From NCBI GenBank assembly GCA_031287575.1, contig JAITSV010000028.1, positions 1 through 35,822 of the forward strand: a stretch of DNA of 35,822 nucleotides. Direction: 5' to 3'. Within the stretch, counting starts at the first letter, position 1, and the number at the start of each line of letters is the position of its first letter. A program made the translations under genes and the position numbers. This document shows positions 16,490-24,668 of the stretch, one piece after another. The notes under the pieces are model-generated. The model saw only the letters and a list, made by a program, of their open reading frames with translations, had not been told where the DNA came from and did no database searches. This DNA comes from Desulfovibrio sp. Its GTDB lineage: Bacteria > Desulfobacterota > Desulfovibrionia > Desulfovibrionales > Desulfovibrionaceae.

Positions 16490-17242
16490 CAAGTTTCCTG
16501 AGCGCTGAAGCAAGGCGCGGGAGTGCTCTTCCTGCGCCTGTTTCTCCTTCTGCTCCATCGCCGCAGCCTGCGCCTGCTGCTGTGCCTGCGTGGCCAGTAG
16601 TGCGCGCAGGCTGCGGCTTTCCTGCAAGGCCATCGCAGAGAGCTGATTCCCGGCCTGAATGGCCTCCATACGCCCTTCCGGCGTATTCAAAAGTTCCTGC
16701 ACGCGGGCGTCGTATTCGTCGGCGTCTTGCAGATCACCGAGTTGCTTGGACGACATCTGGTAGGTGGCCTTCGCCGCGCGGTCGTTTTCAGCCGCCCAAG
16801 TATCCCACTGCTGCTGGTATTCCCCCTGCCCCATCCCCCCGATAGCGGCCTGGTCCGGGTACATCTCTTGGTACTTTCGCGCCGCCGCGTCGGCTTCCGC
16901 CTTGCGCGTGTCCAGCTCGCGGATGAGGTTCCCCATTCGCCGGAACTCGCCCTGCATGTCGCTCAACACGCTCGGGTCGAGATTCTTCGTGTTCTTCATC
17001 ATGTTCTCGTATTGCTCGACGTTCTGCTGCACCATGCGAAGCTGATGCGCCGTTTGCGCAACGTCATTGTCGAGCTGACTCATCATCGTGGACAACTGAG
17101 AGACGTTGGTCACGCGGTCCAACGCTTGGACAAACTTCGTTGAGCAGTTCGAGCAGTAGACGGTCTTGCCTTCGGAAGGCGCACAAAACACCGTCGCCAT
17201 AGCCGCCAGGGCGACAACAAGAATTCTCGAAGACTTGATCAT
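16460..17242 (-). CDS. trbJ: TrbJ, VirB5-like protein of the transfer apparatus
   Basis: A 260-residue exported protein of the P-type TrbJ family. It has a signal peptide (about residues 1-25), a CxxC (YCSNC) just after it, then long helical heptad-like sequence rich in Gln/Asn/Glu (VSQLSTMMSQLDNDVAQTA and onward) as in VirB5/TrbJ, and a Gln/Ala/Glu-rich end. The ATG follows AAGGAG and lies 11 bases after the trbE stop. The last 13 residues recur in the small lipoprotein encoded convergently next door. VirB5 proteins sit at the pilus tip or base and touch recipients; in RP4, trbJ and trbK have both been linked to mating-pair formation and entry exclusion (established knowledge). Confidence 0.9.
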   Translation of the reverse strand: MIKSSRILVVALAAMATVFCAPSEGKTVYCSNCSTKFVQALDRVTNVSQLSTMMSQLDNDVAQTAHQLRMVQQNVEQYENMMKNTKNLDPSVLSDMQGEFRRMGNLIRELDTRKAEADAAARKYQEMYPDQAAIGGMGQGEYQQQWDTWAAENDRAAKATYQMSSKQLGDLQDADEYDARVQELLNTPEGRMEAIQAGNQLSAMALQESRSLRALLATQAQQQAQAAAMEQKEKQAQEEHSRALLQRSGNLGKKTGAAPF

Positions 17243-17253
17243 TTGGTGCTCCT

Positions 17254-19668
17254 TTATCTTCCAGAGTGTGTAATGCTTCGTTCTTCAAGCCATGCTTCCG
17301 GCCAGCCGTCTCCGTGGCTTGCTTCCAGCTCACGGATACGGGCCAGTTGCTCCTTGTCGCTCACGCCGACAAAGGCCAGGGCACGAGGCCCAAGAGCCAA
17401 CGACATCAAGCGTCGCCCCTTCGGAGCGGTCACGTAGTATTCCCGCTTCGGAGTGGCGGTCGCCACGATTTCGAGTTGGCGGTCATTGAGCCCAAAGCGC
17501 CGGTAGATGGCTGACGAAATATCCTGAAGCGCCTGGCCGTTTGGTAGGTAGATTTTGGTGGGGCAGGATTCTACAAGCACATCAAGAATACCGGAACGGT
17601 CTGCATCTGAGAGTGATTGCGTGGCGATGACCAAAGTGCAGTTTGCTTTGCGCAACACTTTGGCCCACTCCCGTATCTTCTCTCGAAATACGGGATGGCC
17701 GAGCATCACCCACGCTTCATCCAGCATTAGAAGAGCCGGTTGCCCGGTCAGGCCCCGCTCGATACGCCGGAAGATATAAAGCAGTACAGGCAAGAGGTTC
17801 TTTTCACCCATGGCCATTAGCTCTTCCAACTCGAACGTCGTGAATGAGGCCAGCGATAGTGCGTCAGTCTTCGCATCAAGCAGCATCCCCATGCTGCCAC
17901 CGTGGGTGTAGTGTTTCATGGAGGTCTTCACCTCGTCGTTCTGAACGACGTGGAAGAAGTCCGTCAGCGAACGAAGGTGGGGAGGACTTTGGCGCAGGAA
18001 CGTCATCGCTTCGTGGATTGCATTACGGTGCACGGGAAGCACGGTTAGCCCCTGAAGCACGCACAAGGATGAAACCCATTCTTCGGCCCAAGCCTGGTCT
18101 GAATCCGACTCCAAGTAGGACAAGGGAGCAAAGGCCGGACTCTCTTCGCTGCCAATGTCATAGTGGGCACCGCCGACCGACTTGGTCAGCGGATACATGG
18201 ACCGCCCCTTGTCGAAGGAGAATACCGAGCTGCCCTTGTATCTACGGAATTGTGCAGCAATCATGGCCAGCAAGGTGGACTTGCCTGACCCCGGAGGGCC
18301 GAAAATCAGGGTGTGGCCGAGATCGCCGTCGTGTAGGTTCAGACGGAACGGCGTCACGCCATCCGATGCGCAATGCATGAGAGGGGGAGATTCCGGGGGA
18401 AAGAACGGGCACGGGCAAAATTCCTCGCCGGGCCAGACCGAGGCCAATGGCAGGAAGTCGGCAAGATTCAGGGAGGTAATCAGCGGCCGACGGACATTGG
18501 CCCACCAGTTGCCGGGGTGGCTAGACAACCAGGCTTCCACGGCGTTGATCGTCTCGATGCGGCACCCCCACCGGCCGATGCTCGCCACAAGCTCCCGCAC
18601 GTGGCGACAACGTATTTCCAGTTCGCTCGGATCATCATGGAGCAGAATGATGGAGGCCGTGTAGTAGCCGAGGGTCGATGCGCCGCCCTCGACATCCGCG
18701 TAGGCTTCCTCTGCCTCTTCAGCCATGCGCGCCGCATCGCGGTTCACACGAGGGTTGGCTTTCGGAAACAGGATGTCGAAGAACTTGAACATCTTCTGCC
18801 GCCACGTCTTGCGGTAACGATCGACCTCCTTCAAAGCCTCGTGCTGGGACAGGCAGAGAAAACGCGTCGAGTAACGCAGTGGGAACGGCAGCAAGTCCAA
18901 CGCATCAAACATGGCGGGCCAACTCTCGGACGGAACGCCGTCCAGCGAGAGCACGGCAATGTGCTGGTCGCCAATGCGAGGGGCCAACCCGCCGACAAGA
19001 TCTTGTCCGGCGATCAGACCGTCCAGGTACATGGGTTCCTTGGGCAGGCGCACGCCCCGGTGTTCGCCGGTGATGCACTCTTCCAGGTAGCTGAGAAGGT
19101 CGGAGGATATGCCGCCACCCGGAATGGGGGAATTACCCAGGCGCTCCATGCGGAGCAGCGGTCTCAACTGATCCTCCAGGGCTTCTATGGTGTGCCGGAA
19201 GACCTTCAAAGCCGATTCAAGCTCGTTGAGCCGCGCCGTCTGAAGAGCCGCTGCCCGCAAGAGCGTGGCCTGATGCGTGGGTGCTTTGAAGTAAACGGAC
19301 AGGAAGGCCCTGGTGTTCAAGAAGTGCCCGCCTTCGAATCTGGCGCGTCGTTCCTCCTCAATCATGGCCGTGACCGGATCGGGGAAATGACTTGCCGAAC
19401 GCGGAGGATACGCACGGGCGGCGCGGCGGATGGCATCAACATGCAACCCCCACCCCGAGCCAAGCGGCGCAAGGGCGCGGCTCACATGGGAGCTGACGCG
19501 CGCTAGCTCATCTTCTGTGCTGGATGCCGTGTCGGCGCCGGTAATCATCCATGAGGCCAGCAGCGTGCCATCCTTGCAGAGAAGCGTGTCCGGAGCCAGC
19601 AACGCGGCATAGGGAAGCAAGTCAGGCAGTCCCTTTGCCTTGGAGCGATAGTCGCGAAGCGGTAGCAT
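17254..19668 (-). CDS. trbE: TrbE, VirB4-like ATPase
   Basis: An 804-residue inner-membrane-associated ATPase that powers channel and pilus assembly. The N-terminal CagE/VirB4 domain begins with DYRSKAKGLPDLLPYAALLAPDTLLCKDG, typical of TrbE. The C-terminal motor has Walker A FGPPGSGKST (about 456) and Walker B LLMLDEAWVMLG (about 647), with an ATQSLSD motif after it. Length is usual. The ATG overlaps the stop of the 66-aa ORF in ATGA. It follows the trbB-C-D genes, with ssb and a small ORF inserted before it. Confidence 0.96.
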   Translation of the reverse strand: MLPLRDYRSKAKGLPDLLPYAALLAPDTLLCKDGTLLASWMITGADTASSTEDELARVSSHVSRALAPLGSGWGLHVDAIRRAARAYPPRSASHFPDPVTAMIEEERRARFEGGHFLNTRAFLSVYFKAPTHQATLLRAAALQTARLNELESALKVFRHTIEALEDQLRPLLRMERLGNSPIPGGGISSDLLSYLEECITGEHRGVRLPKEPMYLDGLIAGQDLVGGLAPRIGDQHIAVLSLDGVPSESWPAMFDALDLLPFPLRYSTRFLCLSQHEALKEVDRYRKTWRQKMFKFFDILFPKANPRVNRDAARMAEEAEEAYADVEGGASTLGYYTASIILLHDDPSELEIRCRHVRELVASIGRWGCRIETINAVEAWLSSHPGNWWANVRRPLITSLNLADFLPLASVWPGEEFCPCPFFPPESPPLMHCASDGVTPFRLNLHDGDLGHTLIFGPPGSGKSTLLAMIAAQFRRYKGSSVFSFDKGRSMYPLTKSVGGAHYDIGSEESPAFAPLSYLESDSDQAWAEEWVSSLCVLQGLTVLPVHRNAIHEAMTFLRQSPPHLRSLTDFFHVVQNDEVKTSMKHYTHGGSMGMLLDAKTDALSLASFTTFELEELMAMGEKNLLPVLLYIFRRIERGLTGQPALLMLDEAWVMLGHPVFREKIREWAKVLRKANCTLVIATQSLSDADRSGILDVLVESCPTKIYLPNGQALQDISSAIYRRFGLNDRQLEIVATATPKREYYVTAPKGRRLMSLALGPRALAFVGVSDKEQLARIRELEASHGDGWPEAWLEERSITHSGR

Positions 19669-19868
19669 CAGCGTCTTCCTGTCGAGGGTTTCATGAGTTC
19701 CGCCCAGCGGCCACAGTCCACAAGAACAATGCTCTCGCCGTCACAGATGCGTTGATGCACGAAGCCTTCCCGTTCCCCCGTGGTCAGCAATTCCTCAGGC
19801 GTGTGCCCGGCCTGGGCCAGCAATCGGCGGAACACGTCCGAAAAGAAGAATTCCTTCAGGAACACCAC
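19668..19868 (-). CDS. Small conserved-looking ORF between ssb and trbE, function unknown
   Basis: A 66-residue protein with GTG start (two GTG codons in tandem; GGAGAG a few bases upstream). I do not recognise it. It has no signal peptide or membrane helix; the N-terminus is aromatic (VFLKEFFFSDVFRRLLAQAG) and the rest is polar with a CDGESIVLVDCG stretch. It starts 14 bases after the ssb stop and its stop overlaps the trbE ATG by four bases, so it is very likely translated. Possible roles are a partner of SSB or a regulator of trbE translation; nothing in the sequence decides. Confidence 0.65.
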   Translation of the reverse strand: MVFLKEFFFSDVFRRLLAQAGHTPEELLTTGEREGFVHQRICDGESIVLVDCGRWAELMKPSTGRR

Positions 19869-19882
19869 GAGGGCTCTCCGAC

Positions 19883-20332
19883 CTAAAACGGTACGTCATC
19901 CATGCCGGTGGCCTCGGAGGGGAACGCGGGGCCAGGATCATCATCCGAAGCTTGGTCGGATTGTCTGGCCTGCTGGTTGCGGGCCGGAGCGGTGCCGTTG
20001 GCGTTGTCCCGCCGGTCAAGGAACCGGACCCGTTGCGCCTTTATTTCCGTAGAGTAGCGGTCCTGGCCGTTCTGATCCTGCCACTTGCGGGTTTGCAGGC
20101 TGCCTTCAACGAAGACGAGGCTGCCTTTGCTGAGGTAGTTGGCGCAGTTTTCCGCCATGCGCTGAAAAACCACCACGGTGTGCCACTCCACGCGGTCCAC
20201 CTTGTTGCCGTCGCGGTCGGTATAGGATTCGTCCGTTGCGATCCGCATGCTGGCTATGGGTGCGCCATTCTGCGCGTAACGCAGTTCCGGGTCTTTCCCG
20301 AGTCGTCCGATCACCATGACTTTGTTCAACAT
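19883..20332 (-). CDS. ssb: Single-stranded DNA-binding protein embedded in the trb operon
   Basis: A 149-residue SSB: OB-fold with MLNKVMVIGRLGKDPELRY, VEWHTVVVFQRMAENCANYLSKGSLVFVEGSLQTRKWQDQNG, a Gln/Asp-rich linker, and the acidic tip MDDVPF that recruits partner proteins. GAGGAG precedes the ATG; it begins 9 bases after trbD. It likely coats the incoming or displaced single strand in transfer. Conjugative elements often carry ssb, but usually in the leading region or near replication genes, so its place between trbD and trbE is unusual. Confidence 0.96.
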   Translation of the reverse strand: MLNKVMVIGRLGKDPELRYAQNGAPIASMRIATDESYTDRDGNKVDRVEWHTVVVFQRMAENCANYLSKGSLVFVEGSLQTRKWQDQNGQDRYSTEIKAQRVRFLDRRDNANGTAPARNQQARQSDQASDDDPGPAFPSEATGMDDVPF

Positions 20333-20341
20333 GCTTGCTCC

Positions 20342-20614
20342 TCACTTTGCCCACGGCGATGTGCGCGCGGGGTAATAGGCTTGTTGCTTCACGTGACGGA
20401 TGAAGACGTGGCGCATGCACGGATCAGAATTTGCCATCTTGCGCAGGCAAAAAACGGCCCCACACCAGAAGACGAAAGACGCAAGAACAGACAGCATCGT
20501 TTGGCCACCCGCACCTACGATGAAGGAGATCAACGCCGCGAACTGGACCAATTCCCGTTCACCGCCAAGCACCAGCGCATGCCGATGCAGCGATTTGAAA
20601 ACGACCCGCGTCAC
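20342..20614 (-). CDS. trbD: TrbD, VirB3-like inner-membrane protein
   Basis: A 90-residue protein with GTG start overlapping the trbC stop (GTGA). It has two closely spaced hydrophobic segments (about residues 22-60) and flanking basic ends, as in VirB3/TrbD, which work with the VirB4 ATPase. Order trbB-trbC-trbD supports the call. Length is usual. Confidence 0.88.
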   Translation of the reverse strand: MTRVVFKSLHRHALVLGGERELVQFAALISFIVGAGGQTMLSVLASFVFWCGAVFCLRKMANSDPCMRHVFIRHVKQQAYYPARTSPWAK

Positions 20615-20934
20615 AGCACCGCCCCCGAAAAGGAAAACATCGCATCCACCATGGACTTGGCGAAGGCCAGAAACGTGATCGCGAAGACCACGCCGAGCCC
20701 GTACTTGACAGGACCGCTCATGTCCTCACGGTTGAGGATGTAGTAGATGCCGATAAGGGCCATGCCGATGATGGACACCCACCGACCGACCTTGCCTGTG
20801 ATTGCCCCAACGAATGCTTCGAGAGGGGTGGAGAGTTCATAGAGCGTCGAGGATGCCTGCGCTGCTTCGGGCAGCAGAACCAGGCCAAGCGCAAGGGCCG
20901 ACAGTGCCCACAACGGAAACTTATGCGTCCGCAT
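20611..20934 (-). CDS. trbC: TrbC, VirB2-like conjugative pilin precursor
   Basis: A 107-residue prepilin of the conjugative pilus. It has a signal peptide (MRTHKFPLWALSALALG to AQA), then two hydrophobic helices (about residues 40-65 and 80-100) around a short Gly-containing loop. ATG at 20934 has GGAGG upstream; it overlaps the trbB end by 14 bases. In RP4 TrbC is trimmed and cyclised by TraF; no TraF is visible in the window. This is the second pilin of the operon, unrelated to PilS. Confidence 0.92.
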   Translation of the reverse strand: MRTHKFPLWALSALALGLVLLPEAAQASSTLYELSTPLEAFVGAITGKVGRWVSIIGMALIGIYYILNREDMSGPVKYGLGVVFAITFLAFAKSMVDAMFSFSGAVL

Positions 20935-21874
20935 CGTAGATCGCCTCCAGTGCGTAGGTTTGGGTGGGAAAGTCGTAGTCTTTGAGCCAGGCGGCTTGGG
21001 CCACTTCACGGCCCTGGCGCGCCCTGCGAATGAACAGGATGAGGTCTACGGCCCCGGCGATGAGGCGGGGCATCGGCATTTGCGAGACTTCGCCGATCAG
21101 TTCTTCAAGGCGCGTGAGCCCGCCGCGCGCCGACCCGGCATGTACCGTGGCCACCCCACCATCGTGGCCAGTGTTCCACGCCTTCAGGAGATCGAGAGCT
21201 TCGCCCCCGCGCACCTCGCCGACCAGAATCCGGTCAGGACGCAGACGCATGGTGGCGCGCAACAGATCACGCATGCTCACGTTGGGGGATGTACGGAGGA
21301 AGACAGTGTTCGGGCTCGCGGACTGGAGCTCCGACGTGTCTTCCATGATGACGAGCCGATCCGCCGGGCAGAGGTCCGCCATTGCGGCGATGATGGCATT
21401 CACCAGCGTGGTCTTGCCGCTGCCGGTGCTGCCGACGACCAGAATGTTCTTCCGGCGGGCCACGGCATCGAGTACGGTCGCGCGCACCTGGGCGGGCATA
21501 ATGCCGCTGGCCTCGTACTCGTCCAGGGTAAAAATCTGGCTGGCCCGGCGCCGAATCGTGAACACCGGGGCCGCAACAACGGGCGGGATCACACCTTCGA
21601 AGCGTGACCCGTCAATGGGCAACTCACCTTCCACAACCGGCTGGTCGGTGGTGGCCGTGGTGCCAAGCGAACTGGCCACCAGGGCAATCACGATCTTCGC
21701 CTGGCCGGGCGACATTTCGCCGAGGCGGGCCATCGGCTCACCGACCCGTTCGATCCACAACACTCCGTCGGGGTTGAGGGCTATTTCGACCACGGCGGGG
21801 TCTTGCAGGGCGGCATTGATGGCCGGGCCGAGGTTGTGCCGCAGGTTGTCATTGAGACGGTTGTCGGTGCTCAT
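20921..21874 (-). CDS. trbB: TrbB, VirB11-like traffic ATPase
   Basis: A 317-residue hexameric ATPase of the transfer channel. Motifs: GVIPPVVAAPVFTIRRR, Walker A GSTGSGKT (about 148-155), Asp box IMEDTSELQ, Walker B RPDRILVGEVRGGEALDLLKAWNTGH and His box ATVHAGS. These are canonical TrbB motifs. The ATG overlaps the stop of the 45-aa ORF (ATGA). First gene of the trb set, as in Ti plasmids and RP4. Confidence 0.96.
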   Translation of the reverse strand: MSTDNRLNDNLRHNLGPAINAALQDPAVVEIALNPDGVLWIERVGEPMARLGEMSPGQAKIVIALVASSLGTTATTDQPVVEGELPIDGSRFEGVIPPVVAAPVFTIRRRASQIFTLDEYEASGIMPAQVRATVLDAVARRKNILVVGSTGSGKTTLVNAIIAAMADLCPADRLVIMEDTSELQSASPNTVFLRTSPNVSMRDLLRATMRLRPDRILVGEVRGGEALDLLKAWNTGHDGGVATVHAGSARGGLTRLEELIGEVSQMPMPRLIAGAVDLILFIRRARQGREVAQAAWLKDYDFPTQTYALEAIYDADA

Positions 21875-22008
21875 TTACGCCCCCCACGGGGTTGCCAGAC
21901 CCGGTTCAGGCACCGCTCTTCGCACCAGCCCTTGTCGAGCCACTGGAAAGGCGGCGTGGCCCCGATATCTTCAGGCCGCGTTGGCAGGCATTCGGGCATG
22001 AAAGGCAT
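21871..22008 (-). CDS. 45-residue ORF coupled to traM and trbB, function unknown
   Basis: A tiny frame with a good case for being real: its ATG at 22008 follows the traM stop by 2 bases with GAGGTAG upstream, and its TGA overlaps the trbB ATG. The product has no signal peptide, a Cys pair (CEERC), and aromatic residues (PPFQWLDKGW). I do not recognise it. It may serve mainly to couple trbB translation to traM. Confidence 0.55.
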   Translation of the reverse strand: MPFMPECLPTRPEDIGATPPFQWLDKGWCEERCLNRVWQPRGGRK

Positions 22009-22010
22009 GG

Positions 22011-22412
22011 CTACCTCACCCCTACGGCCACGAAGATCAGCGCAGCCCCCACGGCCAGCATGCACACCGTGCATACAAGGACCGTGATCCGGGCGGACTT
22101 CAGGGCGTCATTAACCGCTCGCAATTCTTTGGCCGTCTGGCCGCTGGCGAGCGCCGCAAACTTCTGCGTTTCCTGGTCCAGCGTTTTCCGCATGGCTTCG
22201 AGCGCTTCCCCGATGGTGGAGGCCGAGGCCACGTTGTGCCGCCGCAACTGGTCTTCCAGTTCACGGAGGAAAGCGTTGTGAATCGTGACCAGCATCAGGA
22301 TCGGATCGTCTTCGCTGACCCCCACCTTGTGGGCTTCGTGCAGCAACGCCCGAGCCTCATCCATGGACATGCCGGAACGAGTCCCTTCCTGAAGTTCTTC
22401 AGAGACAGCCAT
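22011..22412 (-). CDS. traM: TraM-like leading-region protein
   Basis: A 133-residue protein that resembles IncP TraM in size, place and layout: a hydrophilic, helical N-terminus (MDEARALLHEAHKVGVSEDDPILML), a central coiled-coil-like stretch (LRELEDQLRRH, ALEAMRKTLDQETQKFAAL), and a C-terminal membrane helix at about 110-132. ATG at 22412 has AGGAGG close by and lies 8 bases after the traL stop. IncP TraM is needed for efficient transfer but its mechanism is not settled. Confidence 0.8.
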   Translation of the reverse strand: MAVSEELQEGTRSGMSMDEARALLHEAHKVGVSEDDPILMLVTIHNAFLRELEDQLRRHNVASASTIGEALEAMRKTLDQETQKFAALASGQTAKELRAVNDALKSARITVLVCTVCMLAVGAALIFVAVGVR

Positions 22413-22420
22413 GGCGCCTC

Positions 22421-23152
22421 CTAGGCGAGCATTGCCTTGTCGAGTTCGCGGCACATGTCCGCCCACCAGGTGACACAGCGCTGGCGTGTCATCAGCGGCA
22501 GGCTCTCGTCCGCTGCGGCTTCCGAGAAGGTTTGCCGTTGGGCGAAAAGGCTTTCGAGATCACGACCGAATGTGGCCGCTTTGCGGAGCGGGATATTCAC
22601 CAGGGCATGGAACCGGTCGCCATACTCGGTGGCCACCTTGAACTGCTCAAAGGATCGCCCGTCGCTGGCAGCGATTTCCCCGAAGAAGCGGTTGAGCCAG
22701 ACGACAACAGGGGAGTCCGGGAACGACTGAACAATGGCACGAAGGCCATCCACGGTGTCGCCAAGGGCTTGCCCGCCCGTGATGACTGTGTGGAAGTAGA
22801 CGGTGTGCCCTGCGCCCTGGAGCATGCTGATGGCATCGTTCTCCGCGAGGTACGACCCCAAGGGGACGAAGGATGCAGCCCCGTTGTCGATGACGGCGTG
22901 AGTGTTGGCATCCAGACCGTGGACTTCTTCCAGCAATGGGTCGAAACCGCGCGGATCGATGTCGTCACCGACCATGATTTCGATGATGCGCACACCGAAT
23001 GCCTTGTACCCGGCCAAGGTGTTGTTCACCGGATCGGTGTCATAGGCGCGGACGACCTGATCACGCGCTGAGAGGTATTGAACCAGCAGGCTTGAGCACA
23101 GGCTTTTTCCGACGCCGCCCTTGCCCTGCATGACCATGTGAATTGTTGCCAT
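22421..23152 (-). CDS. traL: TraL, ParA/MinD-type P-loop protein of the leading region
   Basis: A 243-residue P-loop ATPase. The N-terminus IHMVMQGKGGVGKS carries the deviant Walker A of the ParA/MinD group, followed by YDTDPVNNTL and VIDNGAASFVPL. Length and gene order match IncP TraL. The ATG overlaps the traK stop in TAATG. Probably helps position or process the transfer DNA or relaxosome (inference). Confidence 0.9.
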   Translation of the reverse strand: MATIHMVMQGKGGVGKSLCSSLLVQYLSARDQVVRAYDTDPVNNTLAGYKAFGVRIIEIMVGDDIDPRGFDPLLEEVHGLDANTHAVIDNGAASFVPLGSYLAENDAISMLQGAGHTVYFHTVITGGQALGDTVDGLRAIVQSFPDSPVVVWLNRFFGEIAASDGRSFEQFKVATEYGDRFHALVNIPLRKAATFGRDLESLFAQRQTFSEAAADESLPLMTRQRCVTWWADMCRELDKAMLA

Positions 23153-23481
23153 TACAGTCCCTCGTCTCCATCCGCCGTTTTCGGCTTGTTGAAAAACGCC
23201 CCTGGATGCTTCTCTCTGGAATTCTTGGTGGCAGGAGCCTTACTTTGAACAGCAAGCTCGCTGGCTCGTTGCCCTTTCAGGTTCATTGCATCGTACTTTC
23301 CGTTGATGCACTGACACAGAGCTTCGTATGACATGCGAATTCTTCCGCTTTCCTTCAGCTCGCGATACGTATCAACGATTGTCCAGCCATCATTTATTTT
23401 CTTATGAATCTCCTCTTTGAGCGCGATATATTCTCGCTTTACGTACTGCTTTCTCCCTGTTTTACGATTCAGCGTACTCAC
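23152..23481 (-). CDS. traK: TraK-like oriT-binding protein
   Basis: A 109-residue basic protein. GTG start at 23481 with AAGGAGG five bases upstream. Its core (VKREYIALKEEIHKKINDGWTI..YRELKESGRIRMSYEALCQCING, broken here) matches the IncP TraK pattern of a helix-turn-helix-like segment ending GR-R--YE. The C-terminus is basic and flexible. RP4 TraK wraps oriT DNA beside the nick site. It overlaps the upstream gene by 20 bases and is coupled to traL. A nearby oriT is expected; the best candidate lies to the right at 24660-24870. Confidence 0.8.
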   Translation of the reverse strand: MSTLNRKTGRKQYVKREYIALKEEIHKKINDGWTIVDTYRELKESGRIRMSYEALCQCINGKYDAMNLKGQRASELAVQSKAPATKNSREKHPGAFFNKPKTADGDEGL

Positions 23482-24580
23482 AACGTCCTCCTTCGATAGT
23501 CTTGCGCAGCCATGAGACAAGCGTCTCGCGTGCACTGCCATTTGCGTTGTTGACGTATTCAACAGCCTTCTCGAATGCGGCACTACGTTGTCCGCTATCC
23601 AGGCTAATCCAGAAGCCAATGGCCTTGGGCAACTCCGCAGGGTTTCCCCACATGCCCCACATTTTTTGAAAAAGAGATTCCGACGCCGCTGCTTGTGCGT
23701 TGCACCGGGCTGCGGTGGCGGTGGCAGCAACCGCCTGGCTGAAGGACTGCTCATGAGAGGTCGCGGGAGCCGAGTTGAGAACGGACGCGGACGGTTCCAC
23801 GAAAGGCTGATCCATCCAACGCCCTTCACGAAGCCACCTGGAAAGCATGGGCACTTTTCCGCGCCGCCAACGGCTATCCTGGGCGGCCATCGCCGCCACC
23901 GAGGAAAGCAGGACATCCAGTGCTGGCAATCGCCGGGACCGTACGAGGGAAAGGAACGCGGAATGAGCTGCGTCGCGGGCCTGCTTCACAGGCCATGCCT
24001 GCCACAGGCGCTCGAAGTCCGAGTGGACCAGCGGAGTTGCTGCATGGCGTGGGGCTCTCTGGGAAGGAAGAGAAGAAATCCCCCCCCTCCCCACCGCCGG
24101 AGCAACCGTGGAGGGGGGAGTAGCTGCTTCGGCAACTGCGGGGGGAAGGGGGGAATTCTTACTCTCCTGCTTCTTAAGAGTTCCGGGCGAAAACTTTTCA
24201 TGGGTTCCGGAAAACTTTTCGTGGGTAGCCGGAACCTGACCCCGGAAAACTTTTCGTGGGTACGGTGTGCTTGCGACGGGGTTGCTATGCACGAACGCCA
24301 TTACTTCGGGACTGACCGCATACAGGCTGGATTGCCCTGGGCGATGCTGCACGCGCACAAGTCCGAGCTGACCGAGAAGACCGAGCTGGTTTTGCAATGT
24401 GCGAGGAGTCACCCCGATGCACTCCGCAAGATAGGCCAACGACGGCCAGCAATGCTCATTGTGGCGCGTGTGGCGAATCAACGATTTGAATAGTTCACGA
24501 CATGTCACTGTTACTCTCCGACTTCCCACCTTTGCAGGCAGGTACCTGTTCACGGCCAAGCCAAGAACAGCATTGTTCAT
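23462..24580 (-). CDS. Winged-helix protein with replication-protein-like C-terminus, first gene of the operon
   Basis: A 372-residue protein. ATG at 24580 has AGGA eight bases upstream; an earlier TTG (24619) has no site. Residues about 45-95 form a winged helix (CWPSLAYLAECIGVTPRTLQNQL then GLVRV wing). A linker repeats HEKFSG. A later domain (FERLWQAWPVKQARDAAHSAF to PMLSRWLREGRWMD) resembles the end of phage and plasmid replication/primosome-loading proteins with the ending W-REGRW-D. So it may be a replication initiator or helicase loader, or a regulator of the operon. The 12-base palindrome half-site at its ribosome site suggests regulation at that point. Confidence 0.6.
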   Translation of the reverse strand: MNNAVLGLAVNRYLPAKVGSRRVTVTCRELFKSLIRHTRHNEHCWPSLAYLAECIGVTPRTLQNQLGLLGQLGLVRVQHRPGQSSLYAVSPEVMAFVHSNPVASTPYPRKVFRGQVPATHEKFSGTHEKFSPGTLKKQESKNSPLPPAVAEAATPPSTVAPAVGRGGISSLPSQRAPRHAATPLVHSDFERLWQAWPVKQARDAAHSAFLSLVRSRRLPALDVLLSSVAAMAAQDSRWRRGKVPMLSRWLREGRWMDQPFVEPSASVLNSAPATSHEQSFSQAVAATATAARCNAQAAASESLFQKMWGMWGNPAELPKAIGFWISLDSGQRSAAFEKAVEYVNNANGSARETLVSWLRKTIEGGRCEYAES

Positions 24581-24582
24581 CA

Positions 24583-24594
24583 CAACATCCTGTT
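24583..24594. promoter_or_regulatory. Second CAACATCCTGTT copy at the start of the winged-helix gene
   Basis: Exact repeat of the 12-mer at 24669. It covers the AGGA ribosome site of the gene starting at 24580, so a bound protein or RNA pairing here would affect the first gene of the conjugation operon. Confidence 0.45.
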
Positions 24595-24668
24595 TTGCTT
24601 GGCTGAAAAAAGACAACAACAGAGCACAAAACGCTTGACGCAGTTTTTTTGATACTGTAGGGTTACCT

